From positions 1-45,854 of the forward strand of contig JAKQGX010000006.1 of the NCBI GenBank assembly GCA_029573235.1: a stretch of DNA of 45,854 bases, given 5' to 3'. The notes beneath the pieces are model-generated. The model was not told the origin of the DNA and ran no database searches. It saw only the letters and a list, made by a program, of their open reading frames with translations. A program made the translations under genes and the position numbers. This DNA is from Bacteroidota bacterium (lineage in GTDB: Bacteria; Bacteroidota; Bacteroidia; Chitinophagales; Chitinophagaceae). Below, in pieces: positions 27,113 to 35,945 of this stretch. Position 1 is the first letter of the stretch. Each line of letters opens with the position of its first letter.

Positions 27113-27955
27113 TCAATCTACCCTCTCGCAAATAATGACCGTGTTTTCTTTAATACTATTATCGCTTATAGTCTTGTACGGGTCCAGTATTCGAGTAAAT
27201 TGGTACCACTTGGGCTTGACTCTAAACCACCACTCCGTCATTTGTCGGTCTTCGTCTTGATATTGAATGGGAGTTTCGCTTTGCACATCATTATAGTCAT
27301 TGATAAAATGGTAATACAACTCTCCCAACAACATTTTCTCCGGTGCTTTTGCGCGGAAATACGTTTTGGGATCTGTTGGCTTCTTCGCAATCTCAAAACC
27401 TATAACCAACAATCTTTCGTCCGACACTTCATCAGGCAGGTCAATTATTTTCTCCGGATACTCCCAGGTGGCAAAACGAGCTGTAGGTATATTCACCAAT
27501 GTTCTAAACATATTCTGATACAAATAGGGTAAGAAAAACAGTAACAAACTCATCAATACCGGATAAAACATGAACGGCGATTGATAAATAAAATACACAC
27601 ACACTGAGAATAGCACGAGAATAAAAAAAGCAACAGCGACACTAAATAGAAACTCACCGGCATTGGCTTTGGATGAGAATTTTTTGGGTTGAAAATACTT
27701 CTTGTGAGTAAACCCATAATGGACACAACCCGCTACAAAAAACACAATGGCTAATAGCCAATATACCACCGAAGGATTGTCAGATAGGTATAACATCCCA
27801 AAGGCAACGGCAGCCGTAAGTACAGAAAACAGCAGTCCATAAACCCATACCTTTTTTATGGTAAAATTTAAAACAAGTGTTTTAACTATTGCCAGCAGTG
27901 CAGCAGAACCGGCAAAAAAAACACCTATGTACATTAAGAAAAATTTCATTGCCAT
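27113..27955 (-). CDS. tssN: T6SSiii inner-membrane protein TssN
   Basis: 280 residues, start at ATG 27955 or 27949. Five or six membrane segments in the first ~175 residues are followed by a cytoplasmic domain of about 100 residues with WWFRVKPKWYQFTRI and ENTVIICERVD. This layout is that of TssN, the polytopic component of the Bacteroidota membrane complex. It lies between tssG and tssK with about 21-base gaps. Confidence 0.83.
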   Translation of the reverse strand: MAMKFFLMYIGVFFAGSAALLAIVKTLVLNFTIKKVWVYGLLFSVLTAAVAFGMLYLSDNPSVVYWLLAIVFFVAGCVHYGFTHKKYFQPKKFSSKANAGEFLFSVAVAFFILVLFSVCVYFIYQSPFMFYPVLMSLLLFFLPYLYQNMFRTLVNIPTARFATWEYPEKIIDLPDEVSDERLLVIGFEIAKKPTDPKTYFRAKAPEKMLLGELYYHFINDYNDVQSETPIQYQDEDRQMTEWWFRVKPKWYQFTRILDPYKTISDNSIKENTVIICERVD

Positions 27956-27976
27956 AGCTCAGCAGGTATCCATATT

Positions 27977-28870
27977 TTATAGTGTAAAGTTATATCCTAA
28001 AACGGGGTTTAGTGCAGCAGTATCATCTGAAGACGTTTTGTAATCAAAGAATACATCTATTTCTAAAGGAAAAAAAATATCAACAAACTTCTGTAACAAT
28101 AAAGCAAACGGTTGATGAGGAGTAAAATCAAAAACAGTGTTGGCAGACAATTGCGATAATGTAAATACCCAACAAAGCATGGTAGATGATACTTTATTGC
28201 CTATAGTACTATCAGTGCCTAATACCATCTCACCTAATCCGGCAACATCATCAGTGGTGATTGATGCTTCTCGAATTTGCTCTTCTCCACGTACCGTTGT
28301 CCCCAAAATAAGCTCGAGCGTTTTAGTTGTCAGTAATAGATTTCCTCTAATAGCATCTGCCCAAGGCATCATTTGTATTAATCTTGCTAAAGGCTCTGTT
28401 GGCAAGGCTTCATTCAACAACCAAAATTCTTTAAGTTGTTGCAACATATTGCCATCATACAACCGAAGCGATCTTTGGTGCTCTTCTTGCTCTATTAATA
28501 CACTATATCTAAAAAACTCTTGCTCGAATGGGCGAAAAAAAAGACGGGCGCTTTTTTCTTCTGCTTTATACCTTTTGTGCTCTGCCACCATTTCGCTGAG
28601 ATGACTATTTTTTTGCATCCTCGTTTGGTGAAAGATACCTTCTGGCAACCGGTCGTAAATTCCATCTCTGTTTACCGATAGTTCTATGAATCCGTTTTCA
28701 TCAATGGCTATTGTGTCTATGTCATTTCGAAAATTCTTTTTAAATGAGCCCTTTGCTACATAACGCAATTTATCGGAATTGGTAGCATGGCTACCCAATA
28801 GCACCGCTGCTACCACTTCTGCTTTCAATTGAAGTGCCCTATTTTTTTCATTGGAAGACAATGCAGGCAT
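27977..28870 (-). CDS. tssG: Type VI secretion baseplate protein TssG
   Basis: 297 residues from ATG 28870. A TTG six bases earlier is an alternative. Wedge protein that pairs with TssF. Key blocks are ELSVNRDGIYDRLPEGIFHQ, the EQEFFRYSVLIEQEE helix and LTTKTLELILGTTV. It is the first gene of the reverse arm, so the divergent promoter region 28871-29120 drives it. Confidence 0.85.
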   Translation of the reverse strand: MPALSSNEKNRALQLKAEVVAAVLLGSHATNSDKLRYVAKGSFKKNFRNDIDTIAIDENGFIELSVNRDGIYDRLPEGIFHQTRMQKNSHLSEMVAEHKRYKAEEKSARLFFRPFEQEFFRYSVLIEQEEHQRSLRLYDGNMLQQLKEFWLLNEALPTEPLARLIQMMPWADAIRGNLLLTTKTLELILGTTVRGEEQIREASITTDDVAGLGEMVLGTDSTIGNKVSSTMLCWVFTLSQLSANTVFDFTPHQPFALLLQKFVDIFFPLEIDVFFDYKTSSDDTAALNPVLGYNFTL

Positions 28871-29120
28871 GTGCAAAAACTATCTACTAATTTGGTAAAA
28901 TCTATCAAACAAGGCTGTTAAATTATAAAATAATGAACAATAATTCAACAGGTTTCATATCCTCACTTTCTTGAAAAATGAATATAAAAATATCATGAAT
29001 AAAGTTGTAAAAACAAGTATTATTACTTATTAGAAATGGCATTATTACGTATCTTTAACCAATCAATACAGATGACATTTGCCAAAGATATTTTTTCACA
29101 ATCACTAAAAATTTAATACT
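28871..29120. promoter_or_regulatory. Divergent control region of the T6SS arms
   Basis: 250 AT-rich bases between tssG and tssD1. On the forward strand TATCTTTA (29050-29057) is one base off the -7 consensus, 63 bases before tssD1. On the reverse strand a TAGTTTTTG-like box (28874-28882) lies almost on the tssG start and would give a very short leader. Neither has a convincing -33 partner. No operator-like palindrome was seen. Confidence 0.35.
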
Positions 29121-29507
29121 ATGAGCTTCAAAGCAAAACTAAAAGTAGCCGGAAAAGAATACAATATTCTATCCTGCAGCTATGATCTTATGCAGGAAAC
29201 AGATCCAACAGGACGCCCCTCATCTATTACGCGTGGCGGAAAAATTCACGTTCAAATAGAGGGTACCGGAGAAACTGACTTGTTTGAGTGGATGTGCAAC
29301 AATTTTGAAAGAAAGGATGGTAGCATTATATACAACAAGCGTGATAGCGATGCTACCTTAAAGGAATTAAAATTCAAAGAAGGTTATTTAGTATCGTTTA
29401 GGGAGGAGTTTACCTCTACAAGTAGCAACCCACTCAATGTCTCCTTTACTATTTCAGCAAAAGAAATTAATTTAGGAAACGGGACTCACACAAACGAATG
29501 GGTTTAA
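29121..29507 (+). CDS. tssD: Type VI tube protein TssD (Hcp), copy 1
   Basis: 128 residues, ATG start. Subtype iii Hcp: MSFKAKLKVAGKEYNILSC, TGRPSSITRGGKI, TDLFEWMCNNFERKDGSI and TLKELKFKEGYL are the family landmarks. Six-fold rings stack into the expelled tube, and ring lumens can carry small effectors. About 86 percent identical to copy 2 (18 differences by my count). It is first in the forward arm, with an AT-rich inverted repeat beginning at its stop. Confidence 0.93.
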   Translation: MSFKAKLKVAGKEYNILSCSYDLMQETDPTGRPSSITRGGKIHVQIEGTGETDLFEWMCNNFERKDGSIIYNKRDSDATLKELKFKEGYLVSFREEFTSTSSNPLNVSFTISAKEINLGNGTHTNEWV

Positions 29508-29568
29508 TAATATATATTGGCTGGAACTACAGATCCTGTATTACCAATCGCTGAGTATATATTATTAA
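29504..29568. repeat. AT-rich inverted repeat between the two tssD genes
   Basis: TTAATAATATATA (29504-29516) is an exact reverse complement of TATATATTATTAA (29556-29568), 39 bases apart. It overlaps the tssD1 stop codon. It could protect the tssD1 3' end or weaken read-through, raising TssD over downstream genes. Confidence 0.5.
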
Positions 29569-29653
29569 CAAATAATAATGAGTCATTGCTTCTCAAAAAC
29601 AAACAGCAATTTTAGTAACAATTCATTTATTAATTCTAATAAAATAATCAACC

Positions 29654-30040
29654 ATGAGTTTCAAAGCAAAATTAAAAGTAGCCGGTAAAGAATATAATAT
29701 ACTCTCTTGCAGCTATGCCTTGATGCAAGAAACAGATGCCACCGGACGCCCATCCTCCATTACCCGTGGTGGGAAAATAAACATAGAAGTAGAAGGTACC
29801 AATGAAACCGATTTGTTTGAATGGATGTGCAACAATTTTGAACGCAAAGACGGTAGTATCGTTTTCATTAAGAGAGATAGCGATGCCACCCTTAAAGAAT
29901 TAAAATTTAAGGAAGGATACCTCATCAATTTCAATGAAGTATTCACTTCTACCAGCTCTAACCCGCTTAGTGTTTCCTTTTCAATTTCAGCAAAAGAAAT
30001 CAGCATGGGCAACGGCACACACACCAATGAATGGGTATAA
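29654..30040 (+). CDS. tssD: Type VI tube protein TssD (Hcp), copy 2
   Basis: 128 residues, ATG start, near-duplicate of copy 1 with the same length and all landmarks. Differences cluster in surface-like positions, for example HVQIEG versus NIEVEG and IIYNK versus VFIK, so the two may form mixed tubes or favour different cargo. 146 bases follow copy 1 and 148 precede vgrG. Confidence 0.93.
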   Translation: MSFKAKLKVAGKEYNILSCSYALMQETDATGRPSSITRGGKINIEVEGTNETDLFEWMCNNFERKDGSIVFIKRDSDATLKELKFKEGYLINFNEVFTSTSSNPLSVSFSISAKEISMGNGTHTNEWV

Positions 30041-30188
30041 CGAAGGTTAATGCTTTCTCGTTTTTCTATTTTAAAATAGAAGAATGTAAATGGCTTTACC
30101 CGTTAGCTTGTTGAAGCATTGTCTGTATGATTTTTGTCAAACAGTAATCTAATACTGCTACTTTGTTCATTGTACAAAACAAAAAACT

Positions 30189-32075
30189 ATGCCTCCAGAA
30201 AGTGGAACATTTGATTTAAATGAAACGATTATTACTGTGGAAGATTCAGGTGAAATGATTTTCGTCTATTTTACCAATCTTCACATAGCGCAAAACTTAG
30301 CCGATACTTGTTCCTTTTCATTTGTATGGCACACCGAGCAACGAGAGGTAAGTTTTTCTACCCATGTTGATTTTTACAGAGCCCATCTTGGAAAAGAAGT
30401 AATGATTAGCGTCGGTGATGTGTTTACATTTAAAGGATTTATTACAAACATCAGTTGCCTCAATCAGACGGAAACTGACCTTTCTACGCAATATCAAGTA
30501 TCGGGCTTAGGGCTATTTGCGAAATTGGATGAAACGGTAGAGTGTAATTCCTTTTACCACAAGTCAATCAGCGACATTTTCAATGCACTCAACACGGCAC
30601 AGCAAACCACACTTCGCTTATCGCCGTCGAATACCGGTCAGTTGTTTTATCATGTACAATACAACACCACCACATTTAATTTTTACAAAATGATGGCGAT
30701 GCGGTATGGCGAGTGGCTGTATTATGATGGCGAGGCGCTCGTGTTGGAAGCCCCTACGGGTGAAGCCATAGAACTGGTAAATGGAATTGATGTACAACAC
30801 TTGCACATTAATGCGGCTATACGAAAAGCCACCACACCAGGTATCGGCTATGACCAATACAGTGGTGAAATATTGGAAAACACACCTTCCGATAGCACTA
30901 CTTCAGGTATGACAGAAGCGAGTCTTGCAGCTGCTGATAGCAATTTTGCCGAAGCCGGCAGAGGGCGTAGAATCGCGACTGCCCCTACCGCTGAAACACT
31001 TCGAGATATTAATACTTTGTTGCAGCGAGCTGCGGCTGCAGCAACCGTTTTTCTGGAAGGAACCACACGAAACCCTGCCGTGAAGTTGGGCAAAAAAATC
31101 AGAATAGTGGATATAGCAGGTAATAGCGAAGGTGAATATATCATAACACAAATTGCACACAATGCCTCTAATGCCAACAATTACCAAAATCATTTTATAG
31201 CGGTACCTGCCGATGTGCAAGTGCCTCCCTACACCAATCCATTGATATACCCGATGTGCTCAACACAGCCGGCAATTGTGGTTGACAATGTTGATGCCGA
31301 TGGATTGGACAGAATCAAAGTTCGCTTCCCTTGGATGCAAGCAAATGAAACTTCCCCATGGATTAGTGTGATGGTACCCTATGCAGGCAATGGCAGAGGA
31401 ATGCGCTTTATACCGGAAATAGACGAAGAAGTAATGATAGATTTTGTGGACAACAACGCAGAACGACCTATCATGATCGGTTCGTTTTATACAACCGCCA
31501 ACCCATCGGGTGTCTCACACGAAGGAAATAATGTCAAAGTATTTGGCACACGCTCCGGTAGAAGAATCGAAATAAATGATGAAGAAGGTACACTAAAAAT
31601 TATCGACAATTACTCCGACCAAACTCCATTAAATGGCATCCAATTAAACCGTAGCGATAGCCAGCAAAACATCATGCTCGAAACAAAAGTAGATAATAGC
31701 AGCTATGCGGTCATTAGGTTGAACAAGGATGAAAACATTAGCATGGGTGTGGTCAACGGTGGTACATTACAAACAGAAATACGATTATTAAAAGAAGGCC
31801 CTGAAATAAAAATAAACTCCAAAGGCTCGGTGTCTATTCATGCTGACGGAAACATAAACGTAAAAGCTGGTGGCAGTTTGAAACTAGAAGCCGGCAACAA
31901 AGTAGAAATAAAAGGTGACATGGGAGTAGAGATAAAGGGCATGGAAATAAAAGGAGAAGCAGACACCAACCTAGAGCTCAAAGGACTCAATGCCAAAATA
32001 GAAGGTACCGTCATGCTGGAAGCGAAAGGCGGTGCCCTCGCTTCGTTGCAAGGAGCCATTGTGAAAATCAACTAA
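30189..32075 (+). CDS. tssI: Type VI spike protein TssI (VgrG)
   Basis: 628 residues, ATG start. The gp27-like base (about 10-340) is followed by the gp5-type OB fold (about 350-435: IKVRFPWMQANETSPWISVMVPYAGNG and DEEVMIDFVDNNAERPIMIGSFY), then a triple-stranded beta-helix (about 440-625) with the repeating pattern SI.ADGNI.VKAGGSLKLEAG. It ends without a toxin extension, so cargo is expected on the separate PAAR tip via the adaptor encoded 11 bases downstream. Confidence 0.94.
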   Translation: MPPESGTFDLNETIITVEDSGEMIFVYFTNLHIAQNLADTCSFSFVWHTEQREVSFSTHVDFYRAHLGKEVMISVGDVFTFKGFITNISCLNQTETDLSTQYQVSGLGLFAKLDETVECNSFYHKSISDIFNALNTAQQTTLRLSPSNTGQLFYHVQYNTTTFNFYKMMAMRYGEWLYYDGEALVLEAPTGEAIELVNGIDVQHLHINAAIRKATTPGIGYDQYSGEILENTPSDSTTSGMTEASLAAADSNFAEAGRGRRIATAPTAETLRDINTLLQRAAAAATVFLEGTTRNPAVKLGKKIRIVDIAGNSEGEYIITQIAHNASNANNYQNHFIAVPADVQVPPYTNPLIYPMCSTQPAIVVDNVDADGLDRIKVRFPWMQANETSPWISVMVPYAGNGRGMRFIPEIDEEVMIDFVDNNAERPIMIGSFYTTANPSGVSHEGNNVKVFGTRSGRRIEINDEEGTLKIIDNYSDQTPLNGIQLNRSDSQQNIMLETKVDNSSYAVIRLNKDENISMGVVNGGTLQTEIRLLKEGPEIKINSKGSVSIHADGNINVKAGGSLKLEAGNKVEIKGDMGVEIKGMEIKGEADTNLELKGLNAKIEGTVMLEAKGGALASLQGAIVKIN

Positions 32076-32086
32076 AATATACTTAC

Positions 32087-32659
32087 ATGAGATACTTATG
32101 TTTTGATAGTGCCCTGAACGAAGTATATACGTTATTGCTCTTGCAAAAAGCACTACCCAATCATATCTGTCTCTTTGCCGGCACGAAAGACGAAACCATT
32201 TGGCATGTTGCTCCATGGCTCTTTCAACTCACTGCAGAAAATATTTACACTACTTGGCAGCAAGACCCGAATTGCCATTTAGACCGATGCCTCATCATTG
32301 ATTCAAAAACATCTTTAAGGGAATTAAAAGAGCATCTACAGCAGTTTATTTACAAGAATAAAAACAATCATACCTATTATAACCGATTTTGGGATGCTGC
32401 CGTACTTCCTTCTCAACTAGATAGAATGAATGTAGAAGAAATGACAGATTTCTTTGAAACTATTGATGCCATATACATTAACGATGGTATTGGGTTTTGG
32501 AAATTGTCTCTAAATCACAAATGCCGACTTATTAAAGAACCTATTTCGATAGTGCAGATATTCCCGAATGATGCTGGCGCTGCAAACACCAATGCTCCCC
32601 TATCCACCAATACAGCTACTGCATCACCTAACCCAAGAAGAAAATTCTTTTCAGAATAA
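32087..32659 (+). CDS. DUF4123-like effector adaptor
   Basis: 190 residues, ATG start. The N-terminus (YLCFDSALN...LLLLQKALP) and the middle motif NRFWDAAVLPSQLD (about 100-113) match DUF4123 proteins (Tap/Tec), cytoplasmic chaperones that load a cognate effector onto VgrG or PAAR. The usual fRfyD motif appears as NRFWD. It lies 11 bases after vgrG and 10 before the PAAR gene, which is the typical position, and points to the large gene at 33336 as the client. The Ala/Thr/Asn-rich C-terminus looks disordered. Confidence 0.75.
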   Translation: MRYLCFDSALNEVYTLLLLQKALPNHICLFAGTKDETIWHVAPWLFQLTAENIYTTWQQDPNCHLDRCLIIDSKTSLRELKEHLQQFIYKNKNNHTYYNRFWDAAVLPSQLDRMNVEEMTDFFETIDAIYINDGIGFWKLSLNHKCRLIKEPISIVQIFPNDAGAANTNAPLSTNTATASPNPRRKFFSE

Positions 32660-32669
32660 ACACATAAAA

Positions 32670-33287
32670 ATGAGTAAACCAGCCGCAAGACTTACCGACA
32701 TGCATGTATGCCCCATGGTAAATGGCTTAGTGCCTCATGTTGGCGGTCCCATTATGGGTCCCGGCACCCCAACCGTGTTAATTGGAGGAATGCCTGCTGC
32801 CACCGTGGGTGATATGTGTGTATGCACCGGTCCACCCGACAGCATAATTTTGGGTAGCGCAACTGTTTTGATTGGCGGAAAACCAGCAGCCAGAATGGGG
32901 GATATGACAACACATGGAGGCGTCATTACGTTAGGTTGCCCAACGGTATTGATTGGTGATGGAGGCAGCGGAGGCGGTAGTGCCGGAGGAGCTGGCGGTG
33001 CGGGAAACATGTCAGCAAAAAATGCAGCAGCAGCAAAAAATGCAAAAGCTTTAAGTGATGCCGCAAAAAATAAAAAAGACGAAGCAAGCCGACAAGATGA
33101 AAAAGACTATAGTGCACAATACACCTTAGTAGATGAAGCCGGCAAAGGGGTCAAAAACATGAGGTACCAAATACGCACTCCGGATGGCACCATACATGAA
33201 GGCAAAACAGATAATGATGGCAAAACGGAACAAATTTCGGGTCATACTACCGGCGAATGTACTTGTGCATTTTTAGGAAGAAACTAA
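32670..33287 (+). CDS. PAAR tip protein with C-terminal beta domain
   Basis: 205 residues from ATG 32670. The frame extends back to 32568, but that part overlaps the adaptor gene. The PAAR domain (about 1-97) has the repeats PTVLIGGMPAATVGD, ATVLIGGKPAARMGD and PTVLIGD, with likely zinc ligands His12, Cys14, His23, Cys50, His82 and Cys90. A Gly-rich hinge (97-113) and Ala/Lys-rich helix (114-140) lead to a small domain (148-205) with QYTLVDEAGKGV...MRYQIRTPDG, a pattern seen at the ends of VgrG/PAAR proteins that dock effectors. No toxin domain is seen, so it probably presents the next gene's product. Confidence 0.87.
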   Translation: MSKPAARLTDMHVCPMVNGLVPHVGGPIMGPGTPTVLIGGMPAATVGDMCVCTGPPDSIILGSATVLIGGKPAARMGDMTTHGGVITLGCPTVLIGDGGSGGGSAGGAGGAGNMSAKNAAAAKNAKALSDAAKNKKDEASRQDEKDYSAQYTLVDEAGKGVKNMRYQIRTPDGTIHEGKTDNDGKTEQISGHTTGECTCAFLGRN

Positions 33288-33335
33288 TAAAACGAATTAC
33301 CGAGGCATATTATCCTTCACAAGCAACCATAATAG

Positions 33336-35261
33336 ATGTCAGATCCACAAACACAACAGAAGTTTGAAATGAATGACCAACGACAAATCGTGGTCTTCAT
33401 TCGACGCAAGGCACCTGCAGCCGGTGGACTGGGTGGAGAATTGGCAGCTGCTGAAGGTATGGTAAGCAAGGTTACCGGTGCCATAGAAAGCGCTACTAGT
33501 GCGGTGGAAGGAGCTTTGGCAAGTATTCCCGGACTAAACATGATAATCAAAGAAGAGAAAAAAGAAACTACCTCACAAGACAAGTACACCTATTTTGAGG
33601 ACTATAGCCATTGGGATAAAATAATGGATGCCACAGAAGATGTATTAACAGATATGCACCCGGAAAGTATGATTCATAAAGAAGAGTACGAGCCTACAGA
33701 TGTAGATGGACGCAAACAAGCAGCCCAAGCACTTTATAGCACCTTGCAAACAAAGCTGTCTGATTGGAAAGAATACACTTCATTGCTTCATTTTGTTGCC
33801 TTAGATGAGGGTGGACATATTGCCAACGAATGTGCCAATAAACTGGCGGAATACACACCGATTCAAAATGGTAAATGGACAGTTAAAACCATCATTTATG
33901 TTGGTACTTCATTGTACAAAAACAACCATGAATTACAAACCAAGAAGCTAAAAGGAATAAAAACATTTTCATTTGGTAATGCTTACGACTTCACACAAAG
34001 AGCATTAGCCTATTTTGAACCAACAGATACTTTATTAGAAAAAATAAAAGATGCTAATAAGGGTACGTTATCCTTGTTTATCGGAAAAATAAAAATGCAC
34101 ATGGTGCAAGCCTTAGCCGTATTGCTAAAGGGAGTACACCTTGGCAATTCCGGTTCCGGACAATCGCCACAGCAGCTATACAACGGTATAAAAGACGAAG
34201 TAGAAGGAATGATAAAAGAGGTGGTTGGAGGTATCAAGCAATTGATAGGAGAAGGATTGGGAATGGTAAAGCCCGGCGATTTGCCAGAGTTTAAAAAGAT
34301 GTTGGATGGCTATGATCAAATACCTTCCAAATGCATTGCAGAACTAAAACAATTCATTGATGATTTCAAGAAACTATTGAGTGATAGGGCTAAAAAGATG
34401 ACGTCGGGAGAAACCAATTTAGGATTGTCTGATTTATCCAATGCCTTAAATTGTTTATGCCCCTTGTTTGATACGCTTACTACATCCATGAAGTATTTCT
34501 CGTACACCGAAAATGGAAGCAAAGAATTGTCACAACAAATTATTGACAATTGTGGTGTGAAGCGAGTTTTCACTCCCAAAGGCGATGCCGTAAAATGGTT
34601 AAGTGTAGATAAAAAAATGACTGAAGCTACCATAGTAGCCGTAAAAAATGAACAACCGGATATGGCTACTGTAATAACAGATCAAATCACATCCCTTCTA
34701 ACAGAAGCAACCAAAAGAACCAACACCATATCCGATATGAATGATATGGAGAAGGCAAAAATTGCACAAGCTCTTTTCCTCGTCACCACCCCAATGCTCC
34801 CCTCCAAAATTGACTTTTATAAAAAACTAATCCAAGCAATTCCATTCAATCTTGGAGAACTACTATCCGCTATTAATGGCAATGAATACTTAAAAAAGAT
34901 AACCGGACCATTAGAGAAAATCGGTATTCAAACTCCGGAACGACTGCAAAAATCAGTTGACGAATTTGATAAAGAATTTAAGAGAATCACCGGGTTTGTA
35001 AACAAAAACAACTATCCTACACAAGCATTTGCCGACAGTTTGTATTTAATTTACAATAGTCACAATATGATGCTTTCCACCTGTTGGGGAGACATCAGCC
35101 ATTGTATTGATGAACAAACCGGAATCTTAACTTACAAAGAGAACCAGGGATATACCAACATTTACAATACAGATGAAAACCGATACGAAAAACAAGGAGA
35201 AGCAACAACACCCAATCAAATACCAACACAAAAAGTAAAAGAAGAAGCCCCCACAGCTTAA
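33336..35261 (+). CDS. Candidate T6SS effector, possible alpha/beta-hydrolase-like N-terminal domain
   Basis: 641 residues, ATG start. I do not recognise the family. Position directly after adaptor and PAAR genes makes it the likely cargo. A Gly/Ala-rich hydrophobic segment (about 27-70) could interact with membrane. Residues 150-170 (LLHFVALDEGGHIANECANKL) have the shape of the nucleophile elbow GHSxGG, with Asp157 where Ser would be, as in Asp-nucleophile hydrolases (GHDWGG). KTIIYVGTSLY (184-194) recalls the VxxGTP strand of lipases. The remainder (about 215-640) is mostly helical, with amphipathic stretches around 265-320. There is no signal peptide. The enzymatic reading is tentative. 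Confidence 0.6.
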   Translation: MSDPQTQQKFEMNDQRQIVVFIRRKAPAAGGLGGELAAAEGMVSKVTGAIESATSAVEGALASIPGLNMIIKEEKKETTSQDKYTYFEDYSHWDKIMDATEDVLTDMHPESMIHKEEYEPTDVDGRKQAAQALYSTLQTKLSDWKEYTSLLHFVALDEGGHIANECANKLAEYTPIQNGKWTVKTIIYVGTSLYKNNHELQTKKLKGIKTFSFGNAYDFTQRALAYFEPTDTLLEKIKDANKGTLSLFIGKIKMHMVQALAVLLKGVHLGNSGSGQSPQQLYNGIKDEVEGMIKEVVGGIKQLIGEGLGMVKPGDLPEFKKMLDGYDQIPSKCIAELKQFIDDFKKLLSDRAKKMTSGETNLGLSDLSNALNCLCPLFDTLTTSMKYFSYTENGSKELSQQIIDNCGVKRVFTPKGDAVKWLSVDKKMTEATIVAVKNEQPDMATVITDQITSLLTEATKRTNTISDMNDMEKAKIAQALFLVTTPMLPSKIDFYKKLIQAIPFNLGELLSAINGNEYLKKITGPLEKIGIQTPERLQKSVDEFDKEFKRITGFVNKNNYPTQAFADSLYLIYNSHNMMLSTCWGDISHCIDEQTGILTYKENQGYTNIYNTDENRYEKQGEATTPNQIPTQKVKEEAPTA

Positions 35262-35286
35262 TAATAATTGCTAAAACATACTTAAA

Positions 35287-35928
35287 GTGAGTGATACTAT
35301 TACAGGAATGTTTGCCGGATTTGTACGAAATGGAGCTATGCCCTTAGCCAGCAATGATTACACCCACGTGGATGTAACCTTGCGTGGTGTGCAAAGCGGC
35401 GGAGGTATCATTCGCAGGAGAGGATTATTGCGTGCAGGAGAACGAAGCGATACCTTTACTATGGCAGGAATTACAAACCCTGATACTCCCGGTACTATGC
35501 CCTCCTGTAGAACCTCATTCAACGGTGGATTTTGTGTGCTTTATGAATTTGAAGCTACTAGAGCCATGACAGAGTTTGAATTAAGTACAAGAATCCGCTT
35601 TCAAGTATTTAGAGAAAATGCGATGGCCACTTTAGAGCACGGTTTGTTTTTTGACAGTCTTCGTATTACCGGATGGACCGGCAGAGGTATTGTGCGAGAA
35701 ACTCCAGCCATCTTAGTTCCCAAAACGAGTAACTTAGAAGACCTAGCTACTTCTATTACGGGTCAGAGAAGCTTAATGGATGCCTTGAATGATGGCGTAG
35801 AAGCTATGGTTACCGAAGGTACCGTTGTTGAAACTATTTCCACCTGGGTAGAACATTTAGACTATTGTATAAATCCAAATTCTAGATATATATTAATGAG
35901 CATTGCCATCATTAATATGCGTTCATAA
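35287..35928 (+). CDS. Unknown protein between the candidate effector and ClpV
   Basis: 213 residues from GTG 35287. An ATG at 35308 would shorten it by seven residues. No family recognised. It is Gly/Arg/Thr-rich and beta-strand-like in the first ~130 residues (including RRRGLLRAGERSDTF and EFELSTRIRFQVF), with a helical segment at about 150-175, and has no signal peptide or membrane helix. Placed 25 bases after the candidate effector and 17 before tssH, it could be the immunity protein, a second cargo, or a structural element. The cytoplasmic prediction would require a cytoplasmic target if it is an immunity protein. Confidence 0.6.
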   Translation: MSDTITGMFAGFVRNGAMPLASNDYTHVDVTLRGVQSGGGIIRRRGLLRAGERSDTFTMAGITNPDTPGTMPSCRTSFNGGFCVLYEFEATRAMTEFELSTRIRFQVFRENAMATLEHGLFFDSLRITGWTGRGIVRETPAILVPKTSNLEDLATSITGQRSLMDALNDGVEAMVTEGTVVETISTWVEHLDYCINPNSRYILMSIAIINMRS

Positions 35929-35945
35929 AAAAACAATTGCCAACT

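Noticed and set aside
29121-30040. A CRISPR-like or IS-like repeat from the duplicated sequence
   Set aside because: The repetition is two paralogous tssD genes, with no short regularly spaced units and no transposase.
32568-32669. An upstream extension of the PAAR protein
   Set aside because: It overlaps the DUF4123 adaptor coding region in another frame. The ATG at 32670 begins the normal PAAR N-terminus.
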